DNA of 64,000 bases from Tremella fuciformis (taxonomy: Eukaryota > Basidiomycota > Tremellomycetes > Tremellales > Tremellaceae), in assembly GCA_032768795.1 (NCBI GenBank), contig CP136490.1, positions 5,766,001-5,830,000 on the forward strand, in the 5' to 3' direction. Below, one piece after another: positions 46,087 to 57,616 of the stretch. The stretch's first letter is position 1; each line of letters opens with the position of its first letter. The notes under the pieces were generated by a model. It was not told the DNA's origin, did no database searches, and saw nothing but the letters and a program-made list of their open reading frames with translations. The position numbers were made by a program, and so were the translations under genes.

Positions 46087-46881
46087 CTAGCTGACAGTCT
46101 CGGTCTTGGCGCCGCCACCGACACGGGGAGCGCCCTCGTAGAACTGGTGCTTGTGGCCCGAGTCCGAGTGGGTCTCTGGGCCGCGGCTGGCTTTTTGCTT
46201 GAGGAACTCCTCGTGCGTGAGGGCCGGGAGGGTGGTGGCCTCGTGTACGATGGGCGCGTCGTGGATCTTCTCCGTGACGGGGATGGTGTGGTGGACGTGG
46301 GTCGGCTGGACAGTCTCGCGCTGGATGACGGGCTGGACTGCGGGCATCAGCACGGCTCGATCCTGTTTAGAGGAGCAGAGAGAAGGACTCACTGGTCTCG
46401 TGGATGTGGTGGTGCTCGTGCTGGCCGACGTGGGTGCCGATGTGAGCGTTGGTGCGCTCGACGTCGGCGGTGGTCTGCATGTTCTGGTGCATGGTGCGCT
46501 GCTCGTGCAGCTTGGCCTGGTGCTCCGGGAGCATGTCCTCCTTGTGCTCGCGCACGACGGCGGGGGCGGTGGTGTGGATGTGCTGTGTGTCGAGCGTCTG
46601 CTGGTCCGTGATGGGCTGGATGCGGTGCTGGTGGTGGTGGATGTGGCGCTCGCGGTCGACGGCCTCGGCAGTCTCGGTGTACTCTTGCGGGCGGATGTGC
46701 TCCTGCACGACCTCGGGGGCGGTTTCGGAGCATACCTGCGCTAGTCAGCATGGGGGGTGGGGGGGGGGTGCAGGCGGGGGAGGGGACTCGCCTCGGTCGA
46801 GTCGGGCTTGAAGGTCTTCTTGAGGAAGTCCTTGACGCCCGAGGTCGGGCCGGACGAGGTGGTAGTGGCGTTGGCAGACAT
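46087..46881 (-). CDS. His/Gln/Glu-rich 'allergen'-type fungal protein
   Basis: The minus-strand start is MSANATTTSSGPTSGVKDFL, with KKTFKPDSTE closing exon 1. The body is very rich in His, Gln, Glu and Thr and lacks hydrophobic segments: EVVQEHIRPQEYTETAEAVD, RERHIHHHQHRIQPITDQQT, EHQAKLHEQRTMHQNMQTTA, HIGTHVGQHEHHHIHE. A last exon has RETVQPTHVHHTIPVTEKIH, APIVHEATTLPALTHEEFLK and the Gly-rich end. Proteins of this kind in ascomycetes and basidiomycetes are commonly annotated 'allergen' and are often stress-induced, but no biochemical role is established. It is about 225 residues and probably cytosolic and disordered. It shares the motif V-x-Q-E-x-I-R-x-x-E/H-T-x-Y-T-E/T...RE-x-H with the gene on the other side of its promoter. 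Confidence 0.75.
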
Positions 46882-47794
46882 TGTGCTGGTGTTGGTGCTG
46901 GTGCTGGTGTGGGTCGAGTAACGATACAATACGATTCGAGTGGTGAGAGGGGAAGAGACGGGAACACGCAAGCTTATAGTGTGCTGGGCCCACCAGCTGC
47001 CTGCCAGACCGTGACCGGTGACGGTAGAAGCGCACCGGCTCGATCGACGTCATAGCTCGTCCTTGCAACTGGCCCCGTCGGTCCACATTGCATTTCACAG
47101 GAATCAAGTCTGTCGCGATCACGCTATGCAGCACTGTAGCTCTAGCCCCGCGAAGACCGAAAGAACGTGACGACCCGTTCCCGCGGTGTCGCACGCGTTC
47201 CTACCCCTTGCCTATGACGACGGGTACGGGTGCCCGATCTGCAGCGCTGTTTGGTGCTTCCCAAGGGCTCATGGGTGGAAGGCCGGGGGTCATCATCGAA
47301 CGTAAACGCCGTCATGGCGCGTCTCGACTCTCATCGTATCGCAGCTGCAGCTGGGGATTACGTCGATCTCTCCCCTTCCTTTGGCGCAGAATCCAATCAA
47401 TCAATCCCCCGTGCGCCGTGGGCCGTGCGCGCTCCAGGGGCTCCTACGGCGATCAGCTCCCATCGTGCTAAATCTGACTTTGCGTTCTTGGCGGCAACAG
47501 GAGAGGAAGGCATCGGCGGGGCCTGGAAGCTTGTCGGACACGGGTGGGTGATTCCCACAGATCCCTAAGTCCAACATAGCTAAACAGAGAAGGAATCGAC
47601 GTCAGCGGGGACCCGCATCGTCTTTCTTCTGAACGCAGCTCCAGGCACTGCTTCTATGCACACCTCTGAACAGCTGTCGTCGTCGGTCGGCGAAGCGGTG
47701 CTGCTGCTCGCTGCTCGCTGCATGCAGCTTGCTTGTTGCTGTTGCTTGTGCTATACTTGTTGTATCGCTTGTGCGGTCAGGCCGACCCGCCGGA
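46882..47794. promoter_or_regulatory. Long divergent promoter between two related low-complexity genes
   Basis: About 910 bases separate the two start codons, three to four times the usual divergent spacing in this window. The minus side has the TATA-like box. The middle (about 47220-47560) is open in one frame for about 110 codons but has no conserved sequence. No gene is supported here. Confidence 0.45.
46973..46979 (-). promoter_or_regulatory. TATA-like box of the His-rich 'allergen'-type gene
   Basis: Minus-strand TATAAGC about 95 bases upstream of the ATG. The leader below it contains a CACCAGCA/CACCAACA minisatellite-like run near 46884-46912. TATA-containing promoters in fungi tend to be inducible, which would fit a stress-type gene. 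Support is positional. Confidence 0.45.
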
Positions 47795-49392
47795 ATGCCC
47801 TCTCTGTTGGACCGGTTCCGCCATCGCCGTTCGTCTTCGGCTTCGGCACCACATACAACCTCCAAACCCAGCCCTACTTCGCCTCAGCGCAGCAAGGCCG
47901 CCGCCACCTCCAACACCCCTGCCTCCCCCTCGTCCCCTTCCAAGTCCACCTCGCCCACGTCACCGCCTGCAAATGCAAGAGCGTCGGCAGAACAGACCAC
48001 GCCCGCCCAGGACGGCGTGGTCGTCATTGACGGCCCTCGCGCCTCGGCCGACAGACTGCGACCCGCCGAGCCCTCTTCACCGACACAACGACAGCACACA
48101 CCGGTCGCCGATGGCGCAGCGCTCGCTTTCCCCCTCCCTCCTGGTGCTGAGGCCGCTCAGCCCGTGAACGACGGTACAGCCACCCCGCCCGACCTGACAC
48201 GGCGATCGCTCGACAGCCGAGACATCCCAGCGCGCAACTCGAGCATCCCTTCTTCCCTTCGGGGCTCGCTCGACCTCACTCGTGGCGGTGGGGCGGCAGA
48301 ACCCGCTTCGTCAGCCGCGTCCACGTCGAACTATGCTACGGCAGCTTCGACGCCGTTCGCCTCTGCATCCGGCGTCTCCACCCCACAGCCAGCTCGTTCC
48401 GGCACCGCCACGCCTACTGCGTCTGCCGCTGGCGGGCACCACAAGCGGCGCTCGTCCATCCCGCACTCGCCAAAGGTCATCTCTGACATGGATGTCATTG
48501 CCAATGGCAATAGCCAACCCACCGCCACCGCCGACCCTGCGGGCCCCAGCACCCCTTCTCCCTCTAGCAAACCTGCCGGGTCCCAAAATACCGCCTCTTC
48601 CCCTTCGAGACACTACGGTTCGGTCTACGGCGTCGATGCGGACGCATCGGATCACCTTCGCGCCCATATGGCCAGCTTGCATATTGCCCCGCCTCCCACG
48701 ATGATCGATACGGAGGGTGCAAAGCCGCTCAGGCAGCAAAGGGAACAGATGGTGCAGGATATCACGGAGAGCATACAGGCTCGGAAAGGAGATCAGGGGG
48801 GCTTGACCGCCCAAGGACAGGACATCTTCCGTCATGCGGGTATGGAGGATGCTATCGGTGTCAAGGACACCATCGATGTTCAGGCCAGATACCTCAAGCC
48901 GGTCGTGCAGGAGCGGATCATCAGGAAGGAGCATACCGACTATACGACGGTGATCAACCGCGAGGTGCACAAGTACCACATATAGTGCGCTGTGTAAGAC
49001 ACGTGATGGACGTAGCGCTGATGAGCAGTCCAAAGATCCAGCCGGTGCACGATCCAGATCCGATACAGTTGCCCACTCGGCATCGCATCTTTTCCCAGGC
49101 CGACGGCAAGTGGCACGAGGTCGTCGGCGACGCAGCGGCCATTGCCATTCTTGGCGAGGACGTCTTCCGGAATGGTCCACGAGAGGTACGCGAGGAGAGG
49201 AAGATTGTCATGCCCGGTGATCCGCGCTTCGAGAGTGCAGCCACGAATGGGGGTACGAGCGCGGCCATCCGGCCGAAAGATGCAGGCGACGATGGGTACG
49301 CCACGAAAGGGAGGGTCATGGAGCGCGAGTACATCAAGGGAGGTCCAGAGACGGATTGGCGGGAGGTTTCTCAAGTAGGAACCGCGTTGTGA
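47795..49392 (+). CDS. Ser/Pro-rich 'allergen'-type protein with conserved C-terminal domain
   Basis: The start is MPSLLDRFRHRRSSSASAP. Residues 20-290 are Ser/Pro/Thr/Ala-rich and disordered. The conserved C-terminal part begins near DHLRAHMASLHIAPPPTMID and runs REQMVQDITESIQARKGDQG, VQARYLKPVVQERIIRKEHT and DYTTVINREVHKYHIY. It then crosses a 44-nt intron (48985-49028) into PKIQPVHDPDPIQLPTRHRI, FSQADGKWHEVVGDAAAIAI and a final Gly/Arg-rich segment. The donor lies inside a TAG triplet, so the unspliced message would stop at once. The VVQERIIRKEHTDYT...INREVHKYH block parallels VVQEHIRPQEYTETA...DRERHIHHH in the neighbouring minus-strand protein, suggesting common descent. The function is unknown. 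It is about 515 residues. Confidence 0.75.
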
Positions 49393-49760
49393 TCTACGTT
49401 CTGCAACAGGGGCATATAATCTATTCACGACTGTGTCGAAATAGTAGGACTGCAGATGGTCATTCACGTGCTGTGCATTTCCGTGCGGTGACGCTTTTGG
49501 AGTCGAGTGCCTGAAGATCCGGTCCGTAGTTCCCGATGACGAACATGCCACGAATGTGACTTGGCCATCTCTATGACGTATTTGGGCTCGTACAGAGCAT
49601 ATGTCGCAACCCGTGCTGGCGATGAGAGTTATGACGACGCACCCCGGACACCCCTGACTGGCATGGCAGCAACTACTTAGGCTCACCATCCCCGCCACCT
49701 GACCCCGCCTCATCATATCACTACAGTACTCAACAGAGTAAACCCACAGCAACATTGATA
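49393..49760. other. Intergenic region, no gene seen
   Basis: About 370 bases between two plus-strand genes, holding the 3' UTR of the first and the promoter of the next. No TATA box or other element is clear. Confidence 0.45.
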
Positions 49761-51085
49761 ATGAGCGACCCCATCGGACAACGTGTCACCGTCCCCTCGG
49801 CGGGCTTCGACCAGGGAGAGCACGGAGCCGGGACGGGCTTGTCGGGCGGGGTGAGCCCTCATCTCTTCTCTGCCCCAAGGACTCGCTGCTGATCGTGCGC
49901 AGCATGGCGTGCCGGGTGCGCACAACACCCAGTCGGGCATTGCGGCCGCTGAGGAGCGCGCGGGTTTCAACCACGGTGTCGGCGGTGCGCACGCATCGGG
50001 CGGTGAGTCCTTCCATGGGTAAACAAACACAGGGAGGAGCTGACCCAAGGTCTCCCGCAGCGCCTGGATGGCGGTGTTGGCAGCACCCTCGACGAGTACT
50101 CTGGCCAGAGCGGCGGCTTGTACGGCTCGAGCGGCCAGTCGCCCCAGGGTGACGCCGTCAGCGGTGCCTACGAGGGCGGCGGCACCCGCGATGGTTTGAC
50201 TGGCCAGAGTGCGTCTCACCTCGACTTCACCTGTGCAAGTTTGGGCTGACATCAGGCGGCGCACAGACTACCGGCGCCGGAGTCGGTGTCCTCGGCTCCA
50301 ACCTCTCTTCCACCCCGATCGCCGACAAGTACGCCACCACCACGGCCGGTACTGGTCACCACCACCACCACGGCCACCATCACCACGCCGCCGAGGGCGC
50401 TGCTCTCGGTGCCGGCGCAGGAGGCCTCTACGCCGCAGGCTCGGACAAGTACGGCGGCGACCAGTCCAGCGCTGGCGGTGGCGGCGGCTACGCTGCAGGC
50501 TCCGACCAGCGTACCGCTGCCGGCGGCGAATACTCGTCTGGCGGGCCGCCCCTCGGCGCCCCGATCGGCGGCGCAGGCGCCCACCACCACTCTCACGGTC
50601 AGCAGGGCCTGACGCACGACCGCGAGATCGGCATCGACCCATCGACCGCCAGCGGCCCCACCACAGGCTTCGGCAACTCGGACGCCTACAACGTCGGGGC
50701 GGGCCCAGCGGGCGGCGCTGGCGGCCACTACTCCACCTCGGGCCAGTCTGGTCTCGACCAGTCGGGTATCGGTGCCGGAGCCGGCGCCGCCGGTCTCGGT
50801 GCTGGCGCTGCTGTCGGTGGTCTGGCCGGCGCCGAGTACGCCAAGGGCCGCGACCAGTCCGACTCTGGCGTGAGCGCCCCGACGGACATTGGTTCTGGCG
50901 CCGGGACGCAGGAGGCGGGCGAGGACGACCCGCGCGGCGTCAAGCCCATCCCTGGTCCCGCGGGCAAGGAGGGCGCGCCCATCAGCGACCCCGCCGAGCT
51001 CGACACGGGCGGCCCGCACAGCCTGGTCTTCCAGGAGTCGACGGGCAAGTACGTGCACAGGCGCGAGCTGGAGGGACAGCAGTAG
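49761..51085 (+). CDS. Gly/Ala/His-rich disordered protein
   Basis: Start MSDPIGQRVTVPSAGFDQGE. Four exons join without frame conflict: GAHNTQSGIAAAEERAGFNH, then RLDGGVGSTLDEYSGQSGGL, then SGAQTTGAGVGVLGSNLSST. The product is about 370 residues, dominated by Gly, Ala, Ser and Asp, with a His cluster (GHHHHHGHHHH) and recurring GLYAAGSDKYGGDQ / GYAAGSDQRTAAGG units. A Gly/Ala-rich helix-like stretch (GAGAGAAGLGAGAAVGGLAG) precedes the C-terminus. The last 50 residues look more ordered and possibly conserved: GVKPIPGPAGKEGAPISDPA and SLVFQESTGKYVHRRELEG. There is no signal peptide. The function is unknown; a stress-protective or hydrophilin-like role is only a guess from composition. It stands beside two other low-complexity genes. 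Confidence 0.7.
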
Positions 51086-51427
51086 GAAGAGGTATTCTTG
51101 ATGGACGACTGGGGTAGTCTACTGTAGCGATCAATCTAGGATGAAGGATGGATGCACCGACAGGCGCAGCAAAAACCACAGCACCCAGGATTCCCAGCGG
51201 GTCCCCCACGTTGGTACTGACTGGGCGATACATGATTTGGCTTCCCAGAGCAGACGGGATGGGGCACTTTGCATGTTCGATGGCCGTGGATACCAGCCCG
51301 GCGGAAGAAAGTTCTTATTAGACGTGCAAGACGAGGTTCACATTACACGCCTTGGTCGGCGGACGCTACATTGAATCTTACATTATACAACGATGATGTT
51401 CGCTCTCTTCAGATGACTTGCTCCCAT
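51086..51427. other. Convergent 3' intergenic region
   Basis: About 340 bases between facing stop codons. Two or three AT-richer patches would suit polyadenylation. Nothing else is seen. Confidence 0.45.
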
Positions 51428-54400
51428 CTACATTCTACCGCCGCCATACCCGTTCTGATTCTGGGCCTGCCCTTGCCCGGCATACCCCTGGCGCTGCTGA
51501 GGCAAGGGCGGCGACCCGTACCCGCCATAACCGCTGCTCTGCCCACCGTAGCTGCCTCGCTGCACATGGCCCTGTCCGCCACCGGTCGTTCCGCTCGTAC
51601 CGCTCATCTGGCCCGGGCTGACATTCCCTCCGGCGCCATAGGCCGCGCCGGGCGTGCCGGCCGGATACCCATTGTGTCCGTTGCTCATCTGGTAATTCCC
51701 AAAGGACCCCGCGGGCGGGCCCGAGACGTACTCTGCGCTGGTCGTGGTCATCATTGACGGTGGGCGATGATTGATCATGGGTGCTGGCGGGAAGTAATTC
51801 GAGTCGTGCGTGTGGATGGGATTGAGCAGCGGGTTGTTGAGCAGCAACGTCGGGGTCAGCTCGAAGACGTGTTGACCGATGCCTTGGGCGCCACCGCGAC
51901 GGCGGCCATCCTCGGGTCGCTGGCAGATATGTATGCGTGGTTCCTGCGTCGACGTCTCGGAGCCATAGCCCTTCGGTCCCGGATTGTCGATGAACGGCTT
52001 GGACTGGCCGCCAGTGCCGCTGCGAGTCAGCATCTTGACCTTCTCGCAGATGAGGCACTTACTCCCAGGTGAGACGCAGGTCGCTGCCGGTATAGATCTG
52101 CAGCAGCTTGGCGTTGTCGATATGCCTGATCTCGATGAACGGCGAAGACACGAGCAGCAGGTACGGCGGGTGGAAAGCCACGCTGTCGGGACGCCCCTCC
52201 CATTCGATGGCTTGACAATCGCGGTTCGGCTCGCCATGCCGATCCACGTAGATACCAAAGGCTAGAGTCAGCTCCAGAAGTGCACATGTCAAGACTCGAC
52301 GTACAATCGTAGCACAGCAGGAACTCCGTCTCGGTGCTCCTGAACATCCCCAGGGGCTTGGCAGCCTCGCATCGTCTCTGCAAGTCGCCCAGAGCCGGCC
52401 TGTCGCGCAACTTGGCCGGATCGAAGATGGGTATGCTACCTCCCTTGAGATCGGTGAGGTCCATGATCTCGAAGCCCTTGGCGCACACCACGGCAAGTTT
52501 GTGCTTGAGGAAGTGTACGTTTAGGGCGTCGGTGGGGATGAAGAAGTCCTTGTACAGCCGGAACCAGTCCGTCCTCTGGCCGAGCAGCGAGCCGAATGGC
52601 CGGCGTTGACGAGCTGAGTCTTCTGTGTTCCGCCCAAGGACAGGCTCCAGGACGCGGAACAGCGAGTCCATCTGTGGGTGAGTAGTGCGTCAATTGAGCA
52701 AACAGTACGCACGCCTTTCTTCTTCATATACAAGACAAGGGTTCGACCCGACAATTGACCGACAGTGAAAAAGACGATGTCCTTGCCAGGACTGAGGCGT
52801 TGCGGTGCGGCTCGGACTTGCGGAGACGAGGCGGAAGGCACCAGAGCCTCGAGATGATAAGCCAAAAGGGACTTGTCCTGCAAGACCAGGAAGATTCCAA
52901 AGTCTTCCAGCACAGCGATATTGGTGACCGCCTTGACATGCAAGACTTTGCGCAGCGAGCGAGGATCGTGGCGCAAACCAATCCATACACCTTCCTCGCA
53001 TCCGACTGCGACGAGTGATCGTCCGTCGGGCGTAACTGGAGTTAGATGCGCATCTGACCTAAAGAGACCATGATACTCACCAAACGGGCAGGAACAGGTC
53101 ACTCGGCCGGTGAAGGGTGACTCGCCGTCCAACTTTGGCGCAGCGTAGTTTGGCGGCATGTAGAAGGTATCCATGCTCAATGGAGTCATCTCGAACACCT
53201 TGCCTGCATCGTTGACTTCGGTGCGAAGGACCTTGGCGTGCTGCAATTTCTCTTGCCATTCGGCGCGTGCAGCGTATGAGTCCACCCAGAGGGTGTACTG
53301 CCCGCCCAGTTGACCCTGACCGATGAAGGAGATAGTAAAAGGCCAAGCCGTTCTCGAATCTGCGGCCTGATCCTGGTCGTCCGACCGCTCGTGCGTGCCA
53401 CCGCCGACAGAGAATATAGTCTTCCCGCTGCGAGCACGGGGAGCGTCTGAAAACTGCCCGAGCGAGAGCAGCTCCAGAGGGATGGGCCGACGATTGATAA
53501 AGTATCGCACTTGCCTCTCTGAGTCTTTGCGCAGGGATTTCGACAACTTCTCGGGCTTGGCCAAGACAAAGTAGTTGTCAAAGAGAAGTCCTATAAGCTC
53601 GACCCAAGATGAGGAGATGGGTCCTTCGGGTTGTCGCCAGACCTTGCCCTTTAAGATGAGCTCCCGCATCGGGTCGAGGAGATCCAAGTCTTTAACGGTC
53701 CGAGGACCGAACTTGCCGCCGTCGAGAGAGTGTTGGAAGGTCCACAACTCGACTTTGGCTTCATTGACTGCTACACCTTTCTGAGTGGCCTTGGCAGAAT
53801 CACCAATGTATTCCATCACTTCGGGGATAGCCTGGATGTCCGGATCCGTTGGCGGGCGTAGATCCTTCAAGCTCTTCAAGATATCGCCCAGAAGGAGGTT
53901 ATATCGCAAAAGACGTGGAATCGGCCTGTTGATGAAGTGATAGATGTCTTGTCGGTTGGCCGAAGGATCTCTCAGACACTTTTCCAGGAATTGAGCGAAC
54001 CGCGGGTTGGTCGTCTGCTCCTCCTGTACCTTGGCTTTGGCGATAGGATAATGCGTCACGTACTCCATGTATGCTTCCCGCCAGCGGAGAGCAGCGTCGT
54101 AGATAAGGTCGGAGATCATGCCGATATGCGGATGCTGCTCAAGCTGACGTGCGTGTAGCTTTTCGAGCAAGTCTGAATGGACTTCGAGCAAGCTCCGGTA
54201 GTTGTGAAACGCATCGTCGAGGAAGATTTCCAACCGAGATCGTTCTATCACGGGTACGTCTGCTTCGCGAAGACCGGTCACAAACAGGGTGTCGATCGTT
54301 TCGAGGTCTGCCACGTACTCCATCTCGCCTTGGATGAGTTCCCAGATCTGCATTTGGCGTTTCTGCTCCTTTTTCTCGATCTTTTCTCGTTGCTCCTCGG

Positions 54401-57042
54401 GCACCAGGTCGTACCACTGCATTTTCCCGGCCGGCCCGCGACCTTTGGACGCATGGAAGAGCTTGAGCTGGGATATGGATGAAAGACTCTGTATACTCGC
54501 CAGAGCTTCCACGAGGAAGTCTCGGTCTGGGTCAAAGTATTCGGTGGCATTGAGAATCGCTTCGATCACCGTGGGATATCGGTTAAGCTGCATAGAGGGG
54601 CGGGTGATGAGGTGCTTTATTTCCCGCCGCCGGTCGTTGTCTCTTGTAGCGCGCTCGCAGTACAATCGGAAGTCTGCATTGTCGTCAAGCTCGCGTTTCA
54701 AGACTTGCTCGGCATTCGGCAGATTGCCAGTGTACTCGGGATAGATGTTTCTGAATTCCGCTGCAGCTTGCAGGAAGATGTCACCGACGGAGAGAATGAT
54801 GGGCTGTTCCCGTTGTCGGATCGAAAAGTGGTCCATCAGACGTCGACACGCCTCCAGGATTTCGACGACATTGCTAAAGACATCCATGATGAACTGTTCT
54901 GCGCGCTTTGGAGGTCGTACAGGCGAGTCTGGCGCTCTCAAGGCGTCGACAAAGGTCGTGATCATAGCCGTAAGATCGGCCTCATACTGGACCTCAGAGG
55001 CGATCGCTTGTCGAATGATGTTTTGCCGATTCCTCTGCTCTGGCGTGAGCTCCATGAGAAGGACTGGATCGATTTCATCAGTCCAGTCGCCTCGCTGATG
55101 AGCTGTTTTTGGATGCGTCGGAAGGGTCTGTCGCCGACCGAGAAAGGCGTTGCTTGACGTCTTGTAGGGGCAGCGAGCGGCATAGCACTTGTCGTCGCCG
55201 GTGCAGCTCGGAGAGTAGCATCTTGTCGCCATTGTCATCACACCTTTGGGCAGCTCTTCCGTCAAGACGTCGCCGCTTCCCATGCCGTCCATTTCTCCCA
55301 TGAAACGAAACACGTCTTCCGCAGAGTCGTTCAACGGCTTGATGTCCCAATCCACCTCGACAAACCAGAGCTGATTCTGCAAGGAGTGGGCCATGATCAA
55401 TGCGAAGCGTCGGTCATTGTTGCCCTCTCGTGTCCAGCCAGGAAGCAGATTCTGAATGGCAGTCTGACATCAGAACGGTCCCCCGCGCGAAGAATCTGCT
55501 CACAACCATATCGCGACCTGTAAATGAGCCGACCCAAGTGATACCCGCCTTGACGTGACGCCCTTTGACCACCTTATCCTTCACCTGGACAGCCATCTCG
55601 CTCATGAAAGCCGGATTGAAGAATTGGCTCTCGTTGACCTCTTCCACCTCGTCCTCCTCATCCGGATATTCCTCCTCGTCTTCATAAGTACTGGCCCGCT
55701 GTAGAGATGACTCGTCATCGTAAAGATCGTCCCGGTGACTTTGATGGATCTGCAACTTTCGTTCAACCCAATGTGCGGGAGGGTGTGATTGTTGAGCCCA
55801 AGATGGGGAGAGATCGGCAGATCGGTGGCGGTCTGAGGAGACGGTCATGATGGAGGTGGGGTGGAGGGAGGAACTGGAAGATGCGTGCCGTTGAGGACGT
55901 GCCTCCGGGAATCCGATTGAGCCCTCATTGTAGCTTGCGAAGGGTACATGATTTGTGCTAGACGAGCTGGGTCGAGAGGAACCACCGTCAATGACGAGGT
56001 GCGGAACTGGGAAATCGTCAGAATCAAAGTGAGGCGTCTCGAGCTCCCGTGTCGGCGCCACGCTTGGAGTGGCGGGAAGTCCTGCGTCCACCGCGCCAAC
56101 ACTAGAAGAACTGGCAACCCTTTTTCGGGGTGTGTCGAGGTGGAGGTGATCGAGACTGATCTGCCATTCGCCCGGAGTGGGTGTGCGCCGCCCATCTCGC
56201 CCCTCATCGCGACCGGTCGGGGTCGCTGGCGTGACAAGAGCGGGAGCCTGTAATGTGGTGGCAGTGCCCTCATCATCCTTTGGCCAAGTTTCAACGCTGT
56301 GTGCCCAGCTCGACGGCTGCGTTTCAGATGAAACTCCGTGGGATTGGCTCGTATTGCGAGACACACTCGGCGATCCAGACGAGGACTCGTGCAAAGAATC
56401 ATGGCGAGATGCGGAGCCTGCGGAGTCGAAGTACCCTCCTGTTGTCGATTCAGGCGAGTTGAAGGTCTGATCTGTGATTTGTCGGAACCGATCCGAGGAG
56501 CTAAACGAGTCTCCATAGCCGTCGCTACGGCGAGCAGAGACGGTGCGAGAGGCAGGAGAGGTCATGTGCGTCTTCGCTACCGATCCACCGCTTCCAGGGA
56601 GCTTGGGCAGAGCTCGGGCGCCGGCGGGTCGGGGAGGAGGCGGAGGTGTGTTGGAGTGCGCGGACGCGGACGGCGGCGTGGGCAACGCTCGCCTACCCAT
56701 GCTGCTTGTGGGATATGGGTTGGGAGGGAGATTCGGTCCTGGTTGAGTTGGAAGAGGGCGACGGGAGGTGGAGGAAGAAGCGTGCCCAGCTCCCCCTATA
56801 TACCCAAACTCCCCCGAACCGCTGGGCATGCGCTGATGCCTCCCTGATGCGGCATAGTCGTCAATGATGCCATCCATGTAGCTGCCGGATGGCGGTCTAG
56901 CAGGCGGAGGAGGTGGCGATCTGTTCGAAGGGGCCGAGGGGTCGAACGCTCCTGGGGGTAAGGGTGGTAGGCCGGAGTACATGGCTCCGTGCCGTCGACT
57001 GCCAGCGGAGCTCGGCGACCACTGCTTGGAGGGGTCGGTCAT
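51428..57042 (-). CDS. ROM2: Rho guanine-nucleotide exchange factor, Rom2 type, with two DH-like modules
   Basis: About 1,750 residues. Exon 1 (57042 to about 55507) encodes a Pro/Ser-rich disordered region of about 510 residues ending VKAGITWVGSFTGRDMVV. The next exon opens with TAIQNLLPGWTREGNNDRRF, a DEP-like segment. A first DH-like helical module follows (RQNIIRQAIASEVQYEADLT ... MQLNRYPTVIEAILNATEY), then a second, canonical one (WELIQGEMEYVADLETIDTL ... FINRPIPRLLRYNLLLGDIL). A PH domain follows (LILKGKVWRQPEG; YTLWVDSYAARAEWQEKLQH), then a citron-homology (CNH) domain (SLVAVGCEEGVWIGLRHDPR, KLAVVCAKGFEIMDLTDLKG, EWEGRPDSVAFHPPYLLLVS). It ends in a Gly/Gln/Tyr-rich tail. Family role: activates Rho1 in the cell-wall integrity pathway at the plasma membrane. 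Confidence 0.9.
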
Positions 57043-57616
57043 GGCAAGTGGGTCGTAGTCGAGCTATGGATTTCGAAGTGGATACCTGAGCCGCCTGCTA
57101 CATGTGGAAAACCCTCATCGATACGATCCGAAGTGTGAGACGAGACGATTCGCTGTTGCAAAAGAGTGTGCAGCAACTCGAGGACTTTGTAGTTAGCTGG
57201 AGAGCATCGCTTGCAAGCACCGGAATTGATCCCAAGCCGAAGGACCGGGCGGGACGGAAGCAAACCTAACAGCGCTATCGCCGCCAAGCGGTGGGTGACT
57301 TGTGACACGTCATGGGTGATCGGGACTGTCCCATAATTGGTGCCTGGGAAGGGACGGCAGCCAGGAGGGAAAGAGGGAAATTGAGTCGGTAGGCGGTAAA
57401 AGATAACCCGACCGTCACAACTGACTTCCCAAAAAATTCATTGTACGTGACGACAACTGCAATAGTGACGACGAGGACGAGGACAAGCACGACAGAGACA
57501 CAGACGCTCGACCATACGTACACACGAGAGCTTCTGTCCGGGTGTAGTGTAGCCGAGCAGAGCTCATAGTCACCCTCGGAGCAAGGGGTGACGAGCTCTC
57601 TTTACCTTCATCCAAC
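57043..57616. promoter_or_regulatory. Divergent ROM2/CPA2 promoter
   Basis: There are 574 bases between two start codons pointing away from each other. No TATA box is recognised at a typical distance. The part near 57430-57500 is purine-rich with GACGAGGACGAGGACAAG-type repetition. No regulatory upstream reading frame of the CPA1 attenuator kind was recognised; that element belongs to the small-subunit gene. Confidence 0.45.

Noticed and set aside
47729..47794. Hydrophobic N-terminal extension of the Ser/Pro-rich 'allergen'-type protein, suggesting a signal anchor
   Set aside because: The open frame begins with TTG, not ATG; the first ATG is at 47795. Taken as 5' leader.
50209..51117. Arg-rich plus-strand frame of about 300 codons
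   Set aside because: Off-frame reading of the Gly/Ala/His-rich gene. The in-frame product continues smoothly across three introns, and this one does not.
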